From contig NZ_AJXW01000009.1 in NCBI RefSeq assembly GCF_000264375.1, forward strand, positions 1-64,000: a DNA stretch of 64,000 nt, in the 5' to 3' direction. Origin of the DNA: Rhodanobacter thiooxydans LCS2. Lineage in GTDB: Bacteria > Pseudomonadota > Gammaproteobacteria > Xanthomonadales > Rhodanobacteraceae. Positions 44,882 through 53,262 of this stretch are shown here, one piece after another. The translations under genes and the position numbers were made by a program. Position 1 is the first letter of the stretch. Each line of letters starts with the position of its first letter. The notes below the pieces were generated by a model. That model ran no database searches. It was not told the origin of the DNA and was given only the letters and a program-made list of their open reading frames with translations.

Positions 44882-45688
44882 TCAGCTGCCGGTCGACATC
44901 GCCCGCAATCGCTCCGCAGTATCCGCATCAGCGGGCACGAATGCCTCCAGCGCCAGTTCGGCGAGCGTGATGTCGACCGGGCTGCCAAAGACGGTGGTGG
45001 TGCTCAGCATGTTGAGCACATGACCGTTCACTTCCAGTTGCATCGGCACGGCGATGGCGGAGGCCGCAACCGTGTTGGCCGGGTCGGCATCCGGAGCGGG
45101 CAGGGCCTGCAGTTCGTGCAGCAGGGCCATCAACTGCGGATCCTGGCTGGCGTCGATCTGCTGGCGCAGCCGGTGCAGCAGGTGGGCGCGCCACTGGGCC
45201 AGATTGCGGATGCGTGGGGCGAGGCCGGCGGGGTGCAAGCTCAGGCGCAGCACGTTGATCGGCGGCTGCAGCAATTCGGGGGCGACGCCGGTGAGTAGCC
45301 GCAAGGTGGCCTGGTTGCTGGTGACGAGTTGCCAGTAGCGGTCGACCGCCAGTGCGGGACAGGGCTCCAGGCCCTGCAGCAGCAGATCGATAGTGTGACG
45401 CGCCGTGGCGAGCGCGGGATCGTCCAGCGCGCGCTCCCTGAATGCGGCGGCGAAGCCGGCGGCGGCCAGCAGGGTGTTGCGTTCGCGCAGCGGTACCTCG
45501 AGGTATTCGGCCAGATGCAGGATCATGTCGCGGCTCGGCTGTGCACGGCCGGATTCGACGAAGCTCAGGTGGCGGGTGGAGATCTCCGCGCCGGTCGCAA
45601 GGTCGAGCTGGCTCAGCCGGCGATGGCGTCGCCATTCGCGCAGCAGGTCACCGACCGGGCGGGCGCTTTCGGTGCGTTGTGCTTTCAT
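44882..45688 (-). CDS. XRE-type regulator with MmyB-like ligand-binding domain
   Basis: A 268-residue regulator. The N-terminal HTH is visible as LSQLDLATGAEISTRHLSF (about residues 25-43). The C-terminal half is MmyB-like, with PALAVDRYWQLVTSN and PPINVLRLSLHP. Such proteins usually control nearby oxidoreductase or SnoaL-like genes, and one lies 223 bp upstream on the same strand. The ATG at 45688 is the natural start; the frame stays open upstream without homology. Confidence 0.88.
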   Translation of the reverse strand: MKAQRTESARPVGDLLREWRRHRRLSQLDLATGAEISTRHLSFVESGRAQPSRDMILHLAEYLEVPLRERNTLLAAAGFAAAFRERALDDPALATARHTIDLLLQGLEPCPALAVDRYWQLVTSNQATLRLLTGVAPELLQPPINVLRLSLHPAGLAPRIRNLAQWRAHLLHRLRQQIDASQDPQLMALLHELQALPAPDADPANTVAASAIAVPMQLEVNGHVLNMLSTTTVFGSPVDITLAELALEAFVPADADTAERLRAMSTGS

Positions 45689-45911
45689 CGCGGGAATGAT
45701 GCCAGTCGCACCCGCCTGGCGGTACTGGCGGTCATGTCGTGGATCGCGCATCGGCATGCGCTGGCGCGGCGGGGCGCCAGGATAAAGACGTGGATGCCGC
45801 CGGCCGCGAAGGTGCTCATGACGGATGTCCCTGCGGCGTCGCGTCATGCCGGTGTGGCGGACGGCGATCGGTGATGGAAGGGCGCCGACTGACGGGGCCG
45901 CCCCAGGTGGA

Positions 45912-46280
45912 TCAGGCGGCCATCGGCACCTTGTCGAGGAAGCCGTGCACCTGTCGGATGCGGCCGTAGTCAAGCACCACCACGTCGAAGCCGATCACCA
46001 GCGGATCGGCCGCACCGGGTTCGGCCAGATGCCAGTGGAAGCGCGCGATGTCATGGTGTGCGTCGACCTCGCCGGCAAGGCGAAAGAGGTGGCCGGGGAA
46101 CATGTTCTGCACGGCGGCGATGGTGGCGTCGATCGCCTCCCACCCGCGCGCCTCGACCATCGGATCGACGTAGGCGGCGTGTTCGGCGTAGACGTCCTCG
46201 ATCAACGTGCGGCGGCGCAGCGGATCGGTTTCGTTCCAGCCCTGCAGGTACTTCTCGATGAGTTGACGGGTGGCGGTCAT
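45912..46280 (-). CDS. SnoaL/NTF2-like protein
   Basis: A 122-residue protein with a cone-shaped NTF2-like fold, the usual YLQGWNETDPLRRRTLI opening and a FHWHLAEPG strand. These proteins bind or transform small molecules, and the fold alone does not give the reaction. The ATG at 46280 is chosen, with the upstream frame lacking homology. Possibly regulated by the XRE protein encoded downstream. Confidence 0.78.
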   Translation of the reverse strand: MTATRQLIEKYLQGWNETDPLRRRTLIEDVYAEHAAYVDPMVEARGWEAIDATIAAVQNMFPGHLFRLAGEVDAHHDIARFHWHLAEPGAADPLVIGFDVVVLDYGRIRQVHGFLDKVPMAA

Positions 46281-46370
46281 GGCGTGTGCTCCTTCGCGGT
46301 GGGTGTGGACGCAGCTTGCAGGCAGCACGGCGACGAGGCGATTACCTTGCAGGTAATGGGATGACGGTAC

Positions 46371-46738
46371 TCAGTCCAGAGGTATGCCGAAGCGCTCGTT
46401 CCGCGGCAGGTAGTGATGCTCGGGATCGAGCGAGACGACGACATGGTGCGCGCAGCCGACGATCGTGCTGCGCGCTCCTGGGCGGCTTGCGAATCCAGCA
46501 CCACGATGTCGCCGCGCTGCGGATCGGCCAGATGCAGCAGCGAGACGTGGGTCAGCGGAAGGCGCACGTCGCGGGCCAGCTTGTCGACCAGGATGCGGTC
46601 GCCGATGCGGATGGTCGGCTGCATCGAGCCGGTCGGCACCACGTTCCGGTCGGCTACCGCGCTGCGGAATACGACCATGCACAGCATGAAGGCGATGAAG
46701 CCGCGGTTGCGGAGCAGGAACTTCGCGATCGTGCGCAT
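46371..46738 (-). pseudogene. lepB: Signal peptidase I gene with internal deletion and frameshift
   Basis: Starts MRTIAKFLLRN with a membrane helix and keeps the nucleophile box PTGSMQPT and GDRILVDKLA. At about 46465-46480 the frame breaks and continues one frame over as IVGCAHHVVVSLDPEHHYLPRNERFG, which is the normal C-terminal end of this enzyme type. The part between GDIVVLDS and this end, which should carry the catalytic Lys and the GDNRDNS box, is missing. The product cannot be active, so an intact leader peptidase must be elsewhere. Confidence 0.78.
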
Positions 46739-46903
46739 GGCATTTCCCAGGGCTGGATGACTCGTCCCGTCAGGGACCTCGCCGATGATGCGAAGTGTCA
46801 CCATCATCGGCGTGCCATCTTGCAGCCCTTTGGCGGCCTGCCACTGCCCGCAGCGGCACCGTTGCAACTGTTCTGATCGACCCTCCAATCCCGGGAGGAC
46901 GAG

Positions 46904-48250
46904 ATGATGCAATGGACACAGACAGTCATCGCCAAGGTAATGGGCGTCGGTGTGCTGGCGTTATTGATGACGATACCGTTGCTGCAGGTGCGCGGCCTGG
47001 TCAGCGAACGCCAGCAGTTGCGCGAAGGTGCGATCACGCAGATCGCGCAAGGGTGGGGCGGCAAGCAGGTGCTGGGCGGACCAGTGCTGGTGGTGCCCAC
47101 GTTGCAACAGGTGGCGGTGGCGCAGGGCCAACCGCCGCAGTGGCGTGCCGGCAGCGAAAGCCTGCTGGCCGACGCGCTGAAGCTGGACGTGGCGATGGCC
47201 GTGACCACGCGCAGCTACGGCATCTATGCCGCGCCGGTGTTCGTCGCCACGGTGAAGCTCGGTGCGCAGTTCCGCGCGCAGGACATCGCCCAATATCGCC
47301 GCGCCAGCAATGCGACGTGGCAGGGCGGCAAGGCCGAGCTGCGGCTGCCGGTCGGCGACCTGCGCGGCTTGCAGGAGGTCACCGGGCTGCGCATCAACGG
47401 CCAGCCGGCACGCTTCGAATCGTCGGCCGACCGACTTGGCAGCTGGCCGAACGTGGTGGTGCCGATCGACCTGGATGCGCTGGGCGAGCAGCCGATCGAC
47501 GTGCAGATCGGCCTGAAGCTGGCCGGCACCGAGGCGCTGCAACTGCTGCCGCTGGCGCGCAGCACCGACGTGACGATGCGCGCGCCGTGGCGCGATCCCG
47601 GCTTCATCGGCGCGGCGTTGCCGCTGGAGCGCAGCATCGACGGCCACGGCTTCAGCGCGCACTGGCACCTGCTCGATCTCAACCGCAGCTATGGCCAGCA
47701 CTGGAATGATGCCGACAACATGCAGCCGGCACTGCAGGCCTCGACCTTTGGCGTGCAGCTGTACCAGCCGGTCGATGTGTACCAGCGCAATGTGCGGGCG
47801 GGGAAGTACGGGCTGCTGTTCATCGCGATGACCTTCGTCGCGTTCTTCCTGTTCGAGGTGCTCAAGCGGTTGCGCGTGCACCCGGTGCAGTACCTGCTGG
47901 TCGGCGCGGCGCTGGCCACGTTCTACGTGGTGCTGCTGGCGCTGTCCGAACAGATCGGTTTCGGTCCGGCGTATGCGCTGGCGGCCGTCGCGGTGGCCGT
48001 GCTGGTGGGTGGTTACGCGATGGCGGTGCTGCGCGCACGGCGCGCCGGCCTGCTGCTGGGCGGCGTGCTGGGGCTGATCTACGCGATGCTGTACGGGCTG
48101 ATCGCGGCCGAGCAGTACGCGCTGCTGATCGGCGCGCTGGTGCTGCTGGCGATGGTCGGCCTGATGATGTATCTGACCCGCCGCATCGACTGGTACGCGT
48201 ACGTGCCGAGCTCGGCCGAGCCGCCAGCCGCTATCATGGACAAACCATGA
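46904..48250 (+). CDS. creD: CreD-family inner membrane protein
   Basis: A 448-residue membrane protein. One N-terminal helix is followed by a large periplasmic beta-rich domain (about residues 30-290, with GPVLVVPTLQ and YGIYAAPVFVA) and a cluster of C-terminal helices (about 300-435). CreD belongs to the CreBC regulon in enterics and affects envelope integrity and beta-lactam or colicin response; its mechanism is unknown. No creBC genes are in the window. Its stop overlaps the tsaB start. Confidence 0.9.
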   Translation: MMQWTQTVIAKVMGVGVLALLMTIPLLQVRGLVSERQQLREGAITQIAQGWGGKQVLGGPVLVVPTLQQVAVAQGQPPQWRAGSESLLADALKLDVAMAVTTRSYGIYAAPVFVATVKLGAQFRAQDIAQYRRASNATWQGGKAELRLPVGDLRGLQEVTGLRINGQPARFESSADRLGSWPNVVVPIDLDALGEQPIDVQIGLKLAGTEALQLLPLARSTDVTMRAPWRDPGFIGAALPLERSIDGHGFSAHWHLLDLNRSYGQHWNDADNMQPALQASTFGVQLYQPVDVYQRNVRAGKYGLLFIAMTFVAFFLFEVLKRLRVHPVQYLLVGAALATFYVVLLALSEQIGFGPAYALAAVAVAVLVGGYAMAVLRARRAGLLLGGVLGLIYAMLYGLIAAEQYALLIGALVLLAMVGLMMYLTRRIDWYAYVPSSAEPPAAIMDKP

Positions 48251-48939
48251 ACCTGCTCGCGATCGAAACCGCCACCGAAGCCTGCTCCGTCGCCCTGATC
48301 CACGGCGACGAGCTGATTGCCCGCAGCGAGATCGCGCCACGCCGGCACACCGAACTGGTACTGCCGATGGCCGACGAACTGCTGGCCGAGGCGGGCATCG
48401 GCCGCCTCGCGCTGGACGCGATCGCGGTGGGCCGCGGTCCCGGCGCCTTTACCGGCGTACGTCTCGCGGTGTCGCTGGCGCAGGGCATGGCGCTGGCGCT
48501 GGACCTGCCGGTGATCACCGTCTCCTCGCTGGCCGCACTGGCGCTGGAAGCGCCGGAAGAAGAGGGTACCGCGATCCTCGCAGTGATTGACGCGCGCATG
48601 GGCGAGATCTACGCCGCCTGCTACCGCCGCGACGACGACGGCGGCCTGCTCACGCTGGACGACGAGCGCATCTGCACGGCAGAGACACTGGTGTTGCCTG
48701 AAGCCGGCGCCTGGCAGGTCGTCGGCAGCGGCTGGGCCACCTACGCCACCGCGTTGTCGCAGCGCCTCACCGGCGCCCTGCATTCCGCCGATGGCCTGCG
48801 CTACCCGCAGGCCGTGCACGTGGCCGAACTCGCTGCCCGCGAGTTCAAGGCCGGCCGCACACTGCCACCCGAGCAGGCCCTGCCGGTGTACCTGCGCGAC
48901 AAGGTGGCGTTGACGCTGGTGGAGCAGGGCAAGGCGTGA
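48247..48939 (+). CDS. tsaB: tRNA threonylcarbamoyladenosine synthesis protein TsaB
   Basis: A 230-residue inactive ASKHA paralogue that dimerises with TsaD for t6A37 modification of ANN-decoding tRNAs. Visible are LAIETATEACSVAL at the N-terminus, RRHTELVLP, and GRGPGAFTGVRLAV near residue 62. It overlaps creD by four bases (ATGA). The last 128 bases reappear, 93% identical by eye, at 50052-50179, so the 3' end of this gene has been the site of an insertion or recombination. Confidence 0.96.
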   Translation: MNLLAIETATEACSVALIHGDELIARSEIAPRRHTELVLPMADELLAEAGIGRLALDAIAVGRGPGAFTGVRLAVSLAQGMALALDLPVITVSSLAALALEAPEEEGTAILAVIDARMGEIYAACYRRDDDGGLLTLDDERICTAETLVLPEAGAWQVVGSGWATYATALSQRLTGALHSADGLRYPQAVHVAELAAREFKAGRTLPPEQALPVYLRDKVALTLVEQGKA

Positions 48940-49116
48940 TTCATCACGCCGGCTTTCGGTCTGAGCTGGAATCGCACCTTGCCAGGTTACCGGCCCGGCT
49001 CCGGTGGCAGGCTTCACGACGGGTGTCCATTTGGCGGCTCTTGTCGATTTACCCCTTCCTCAATCGTCAGTAAGAAGTTGGGGCAATCCTGCTGCGGCTT
49101 GAATCCCAAAAGGTCA
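48940..49116. other. Gap between tsaB and the PEP-CTERM cassette
   Basis: 177 bp without a gene. Base composition falls from the tsaB level toward that of the cassette (AT-rich from about 49030), consistent with a boundary of acquired DNA. Confidence 0.5.
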
Positions 49117-49145
49117 AAATAACCCCCGTCGCCGGGGGTTATTGG
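49117..49145 (-). terminator. Intrinsic terminator of the PEP-CTERM gene
   Basis: A perfect 11-base stem, AATAACCCCCG / CGGGGGTTATT with loop TCGC (49118-49143). On the minus strand it is followed by TT and lies 30 bp after the stop of the PEP-CTERM gene. Confidence 0.85.
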
Positions 49146-49174
49146 AAAATTGGTTCGATCCTGCCTTGTACCTT

Positions 49175-49882
49175 TCAAGACACGCGCCGACGCACGCCGG
49201 CGAACAGGCCAATCAGCAGCATGCCTAAACCAAACATGCCGAGTGTGGCGGGCTCGGACACATTATTTCCGTTTCCGCCTCCGGGCGTATTCGACCCGAT
49301 GGTCACGTTATCGAACACGATGAAGTCCGCGACCCCGCCGAAATTCACGGATTTGGCGATGCCGGCGAATGTCACGCCAATGGGGGACCAGCAGGAATAG
49401 GTCTGGGCAAACCCATCGCAGTTACCGCCGTTGATGGGCAGAAACAAGGTGGCCAGAATGTTGCCGGAATCATTCAGACCGTCGTACACCGTGATACTGC
49501 CCGCGGTGTTCGGAGCGGCGTAGTAGAAGGAAAAGCCGGTGTCGAATCCTGCTGCAACATTCATGATGGCGCTGTTGGCGTCCAGAAATCCCATGACGTT
49601 GGGCCCGCTGGGTTCGTTGGCCACATTACCCCACAGACCGTTTGGTGCCCCTCCGGCGAGTGCGCTCGACCATACGACCCCGTAGTTCGGGCCACCGCAG
49701 GTAATGCCACTGCCTGAATAGGAGCTGCTGCATCCGCCGTTGTAATAGTTGTCCACGAGTTCGGCGGGTTGATGCTGCATTTCATCGAAGCTCATGACCG
49801 TGGTGGCACTGGCGATGCCGCATACCAGCATTCCCAGGCTCAAGACGAGCGTGATTCCGATTCGTTTTCTCGATGGATTCAT
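49175..49882 (-). CDS. PEP-CTERM sorting-domain exported protein
   Basis: A 235-residue exported protein. A signal peptide (ITLVLSLGMLVCGIASA) is followed by a low-complexity Gly/Asn/Ser-rich mature domain of beta character. The C-terminal tripartite signal is SEPATLG, a hydrophobic helix and the basic end GVRRRVS, the substrate signal for exosortase EpsH/XrtA-type processing. Start ATG at 49882 has GGAGG seven bases upstream. The gene is less GC-rich than its neighbours and lies alone between two copies of the tsaB 3' end. No exosortase gene is in the window. Confidence 0.88.
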   Translation of the reverse strand: MNPSRKRIGITLVLSLGMLVCGIASATTVMSFDEMQHQPAELVDNYYNGGCSSSYSGSGITCGGPNYGVVWSSALAGGAPNGLWGNVANEPSGPNVMGFLDANSAIMNVAAGFDTGFSFYYAAPNTAGSITVYDGLNDSGNILATLFLPINGGNCDGFAQTYSCWSPIGVTFAGIAKSVNFGGVADFIVFDNVTIGSNTPGGGNGNNVSEPATLGMFGLGMLLIGLFAGVRRRVS

Positions 49883-50051
49883 AAGATGTCCTCCGGATTG
49901 AAACACCCTGTAGGCGCATTAACAGCAATTCCCATGCCAGAGAAATAAACAGCGATGATTCAATATATTGCAGATCCCATGGGTTGAGTGGGGACTGGAG
50001 TCTGTAAAATGCGTCGACACTCACGGACCAAAGAATGTGAGGGTGCACGCA

Positions 50052-50179
50052 CCGTGCATGTGGTCGAGCTCGCTGCCCGCGAGTTCAAGGCCGGCCGCGC
50101 ACTGCCGCCCGAGCGGGCCCTGCCGGTATACCTGCGCGACAAGGTGGCGTTGACGCTGGTGGAGCAGGGGAAGGCTTGA
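50052..50179 (+). pseudogene. Second, diverged copy of the tsaB 3' end
   Basis: Aligns without gaps to 48812-48939 with nine differences in 128 bases, including the stop codon. Five of the differences are silent and three change residues (Ala to Val, Thr to Ala, Gln to Arg); the ninth is a silent His codon change. The translated end is VELAAREFKAGRALPPERAL and on to LVEQGKA. The pattern, mostly conservative, looks like the tsaB end of a related strain rather than a fresh copy. No start codon or upstream part of tsaB is present. Confidence 0.9.
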
Positions 50180-51121
50180 GCTGTCTTTTTGAGACTAGAA
50201 ATTCAGCCCCGATGGTCTGTTGCAGTCGTATTTTTCGTCAACTCTATCTACATCGTCAGGTGAGATATGTCGCGCACTCAACTCCTGTGGAGTGAGCTGT
50301 TGCCACGCATCGACATCGATACAGTGGCGATTTGCGACACCAAAGAGGTGTTGCATCTTGCGCATTACCCGCCTATGCCTTGGTTCATCGGATTGATTAA
50401 GCGTATGCCAGTCACGTAAGGCGTATCGGAGCCAGGTACTCCGCGAACGGCGTAGGAATGTTGAGCGTTACGCAGCCGCTCCTGAAAGCTCCGTCGCTGG
50501 TGGAGGCTTCGTTACCCCCGTATTGGCTTGGTGTGGTTGGGGCGCTGGCTGAATACGTTTCAGATGGTGGCGCGGTAACGTGTGGCGTGCGTTGAACCGG
50601 TGGCGTCCGCCGGCCTTCTTGATGGCGCCTGATGGGCGCGTAGGGTCGACACGACCAGCTGCGGTGCCGGCAATGTCAAGTGCAAAGAGACCGACCGCGT
50701 CTGTCGGATGAAACGCAGGTTGAGCACTGGTGAGTTGTTTCTCGTCGCCGGAACTGCGTTCCAATCGGAGATTGCTGGTCGCAACAACGGCATCAACAAA
50801 CAAAGATGGCCACCGAACACCGTCGCCGTCACGGCAACTCAGCGTCCCGATTCCCGCAAGTTGCCGGGCCTGTTGTCCCTTTCTGCTCTCACTGGCGGCC
50901 TTCCCGTGGCAAAGGCCATGAATGGACCGTCCGGATGTTTTCAAAGTTCTGCGCTGGAGATTCCCGGTGACGTTGGGAAGTCGCGGGACGTTGATCGAAC
51001 AGCACGTCAATGCTTGAGCTTGCAGGAGACCTGCCAGCGTAAAAGTCCTTTGGCGCCCGCTTTCGACAGAAGGCGCTCAGGCGCACGTATTTCGCACAGA
51101 GCAGACTTGAATGGCAAAGCG
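50180..51121. other. Unassigned 0.94-kb region, possibly decayed acquired DNA
   Basis: No gene is recognised. On the minus strand one frame is open over about 90 codons at 50467-50195 (with HTLNQSDEPRHRR, MQHLFGVANRHCIDVDAW and ELSARHISPDDVDRVDEKYD), which reads like a genuine C-terminus, but it is separated by a TAA at 50468-50470 from a further 180 codons in the same frame that do not look like protein. GC content is lower than in flanking genes. It may be the remains of an integrase or passenger gene linked to the tsaB duplication; this is speculation. Confidence 0.4.
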
Positions 51122-52147
51122 TCAAAGCCGCCCGATCACCAGCTGCACCAGCAAGCTGCTGACCGCCACTGCGATCCACACGCCCAGTCCCAGCAGGATT
51201 GGTCGGGCGCCGCTGGCGATCATCTTGCGCAGGTTGGCGGAGAGACCGATCGCGGTGAGCGCCACGATGATCAGGAATTCGGCCGCAGCGTGCAGCGCGG
51301 GCAGGATCGCGGCGGGGAGCAGGCCCGCGGTGCGGATGCCGGAGGCCACCAGGAACCACAGGATGAACCACGGGAGGATGCGGCGCAGGCTGAAGTCGGC
51401 GGCGCCGTGCTTCTTCTCCCTCGCGGCCACCGCGAAGGCCAGCACCAGGCAGATCGGGATGATCAGCGTGGCGCGGGTCAGCTTGACGATGGTGGCGTAA
51501 TCGCCGGCGGCATGGCTGTAGCTGTAGCCGGCGGCGACCACCGAGGAGGTGTCGTTGATTGCGGTGCCGGCCCACAGGCCGAAGCCGAGGTCGGACAGGT
51601 GCATCAGGTGGCCGAGCGGCGGGAACAGCAGCACCGCTACCACGTTGAACAGGAAGATGGTGGAGATCGCGAACGCGGTGTCGTGCTCGTCGGCCTTGAT
51701 GATCGGCGTCACCGCGGCGATCGCCGAGCCGCCACAGATCGCGGTGCCCACGCCGATCAGCACCTTCAGCTTGTCATGCACGCCCAGCCAGCGGCCCAGT
51801 GCCCACGCGCTGACGAAGGCCACGGTCAGCGTCACCAGGGTCACCGACAGCGATTCGAGACCGGTCCTCGCCACCTGGTCCAGGCTGAGCCCGAAGCCCA
51901 GCGCGATGATCGACCACTGCAGCACCTGCTTGCCGGCGAAGGCGATGCCGGGGGTGAAACGCGCGCCGGGCGCCAGGAGGTTGCGCACCGCGATGCCGAG
52001 CAGGATGCCGATCACCGGGCCGCCGACCAGCGGCAGCCACCGACCCAGCCACCAGGCGACGAGTGCGATCGCGACGGCCAGCAGCAGGCCGGGGGCGCGG
52101 CTGCGCAGGGTGGGGCGGACGAGGGCGGCGGCGAGCGGTATGTTCAT
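51122..52147 (-). CDS. yeiH: YeiH-family putative sulfate exporter
   Basis: A 341-residue, about ten-helix protein of the UPF0324/PSE family. Conserved stretches are GKQVLQWSIIALGFGL, IGVGTAICGGSAIAA and AGTAINDTSSVVAAG. Related proteins are linked to sulfonate or sulfite metabolism and export sulfate or similar anions; the substrate is not certain. The ATG at 52147 follows a long leader containing a CGTCATTCC repeat. It is divergent from a LysR regulator gene, a common pairing (YeiH-YeiE). Confidence 0.92.
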   Translation of the reverse strand: MNIPLAAALVRPTLRSRAPGLLLAVAIALVAWWLGRWLPLVGGPVIGILLGIAVRNLLAPGARFTPGIAFAGKQVLQWSIIALGFGLSLDQVARTGLESLSVTLVTLTVAFVSAWALGRWLGVHDKLKVLIGVGTAICGGSAIAAVTPIIKADEHDTAFAISTIFLFNVVAVLLFPPLGHLMHLSDLGFGLWAGTAINDTSSVVAAGYSYSHAAGDYATIVKLTRATLIIPICLVLAFAVAAREKKHGAADFSLRRILPWFILWFLVASGIRTAGLLPAAILPALHAAAEFLIIVALTAIGLSANLRKMIASGARPILLGLGVWIAVAVSSLLVQLVIGRL

Positions 52148-52257
52148 GGCGCGAATGCCTTGGGTCGGCGTCACCGCGGCGAAGGTCGGGCCCAGGGCTT
52201 TCCCGACTTTTGGCCGAGAAGTCGCTGGATGACCAGCTTCGCTGTTGTGAAGCGCTT

Positions 52258-52280
52258 CCTGCTTGCGCAGGAATGACGGG
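52258..52280. repeat. Single CGTCATTCC-type palindromic unit
   Basis: On the minus strand: CGTCATTCC TGCGCAAGCA GGAA, the same plan as the arms at 40756 and 40863 with a different core. It lies between yeiH and its regulator gene. Confidence 0.7.
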
Positions 52281-52331
52281 CAAGTACGAGGTTGCCGGGG
52301 TGCTGGCGCGCCATTCTCCTCGCCTGCATCG

Positions 52332-52356
52332 ATCAGTAAAACTTGGAAAAGCTGAT
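52332..52356. promoter_or_regulatory. Possible LysR-type binding site
   Basis: ATCAG, 15 bases, CTGAT: an interrupted inverted repeat 20 bp before the regulator gene, in AT-rich sequence that also contains a TATAAG. Position fits autoregulation of the divergent pair; the half-sites are short, so this is tentative. Confidence 0.4.
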
Positions 52357-52376
52357 ATGAAGTATAAGATCGAGTG

Positions 52377-53252
52377 ATGATCAACATCAGCCCGCGCCAG
52401 CTCGATGTGTTCGTGCAGATCGCACTGGCGGGCAGTGTGCGCGCCGCCGCCGAGCGCCTGCATCTGACCCAGCCGGCCGCCAGCATGGCACTGGCGGAAA
52501 TGGAGCGGCAGCTCGACGCGCCGCTGTTCGACCGCGAGCGCGGCCGCCTGCGCCTCAACGCGCGCGGGCGAGAACTGCTGCCGCTGGCGCAGGAGCTGCT
52601 GGAACGCCATGCCGAATTCGGCCGGCGCGGACGCGAGGAGGGCGCGGCGCTCACCGGCGAGCTGCGCATCGGCGCCAGCAACACGGTGGGCAACTATCTG
52701 GTCGGCGAGTTGCTTGGCGGTTTCGTGCGCGCGCATCCGCAGGTGGCGGTCCGCCTGCGCGTGGCAAACACCGAGACGATCGCCGCCGCCATGCTCGAGC
52801 ACAGTCTGGACATCGGCTGCGTCGAAGGTCCGGTGGCACATCCGTTGCTGGAGGTTCGCCCGTGGCGCGACGACCGGCTGGTGGTGTGCGCGCCGCCGGA
52901 GCATCCGCTGGCGCGTAGGCGCGGCCTGAAGCCGGCGGATTTCGCCGGCGCACGCTGGGTGCTGCGCGAACCCGGCTCGGCCACCCGCGCCACCAGTGAA
53001 CGCGTGCTGGCGCAATTGCCGCCGGGCGAAACCGTGCTGGAACTCGATCAGATCGAGGCAATCAAGCAGGCCGTGGTGGCCGGGCTGGGCATCGCCTGCC
53101 TGCCCGCGGTGGCGGTGACCGACGCATTGGCGACCGGACGGCTGAAGGCGCTGAAAACGCCATTCCTGGATCTGCGCCGCAAGCTCTCGCTGCTGCTGCA
53201 CCGCCAGAAGTACCGTGGCGCCCTGCTGGATGCGTTTCTGGAAGGGCTGTAA
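52377..53252 (+). CDS. LysR-family regulator (YeiE/CysB-like), divergent to yeiH
   Basis: A 291-residue LTTR. The HTH is AAERLHLTQPAASMALAEMER (about residues 18-38; key residues LTQPAAS). The effector domain opens with LRIGASNTVGNYL, which is close to the sulfite-responsive YeiE and CysL/CbbR-type regulators. It probably controls yeiH. ATG at 52377 is preceded immediately by an in-frame GTG at 52374. Its stop lies 11 bp from the convergent ptsI stop. Confidence 0.9.
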   Translation: MINISPRQLDVFVQIALAGSVRAAAERLHLTQPAASMALAEMERQLDAPLFDRERGRLRLNARGRELLPLAQELLERHAEFGRRGREEGAALTGELRIGASNTVGNYLVGELLGGFVRAHPQVAVRLRVANTETIAAAMLEHSLDIGCVEGPVAHPLLEVRPWRDDRLVVCAPPEHPLARRRGLKPADFAGARWVLREPGSATRATSERVLAQLPPGETVLELDQIEAIKQAVVAGLGIACLPAVAVTDALATGRLKALKTPFLDLRRKLSLLLHRQKYRGALLDAFLEGL

Positions 53253-53262
53253 CGCGCAGCAA

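Noticed and set aside
45689-45911. Possible small gene between the XRE regulator and the SnoaL-like gene
   Set aside because: No frame with start, ribosome site and protein-like content was found in the 223 bp.
50708-52276. 522-codon plus-strand frame opposite yeiH
   Set aside because: Most of it is antisense to the clear membrane protein YeiH; the first 130 codons show no protein character.
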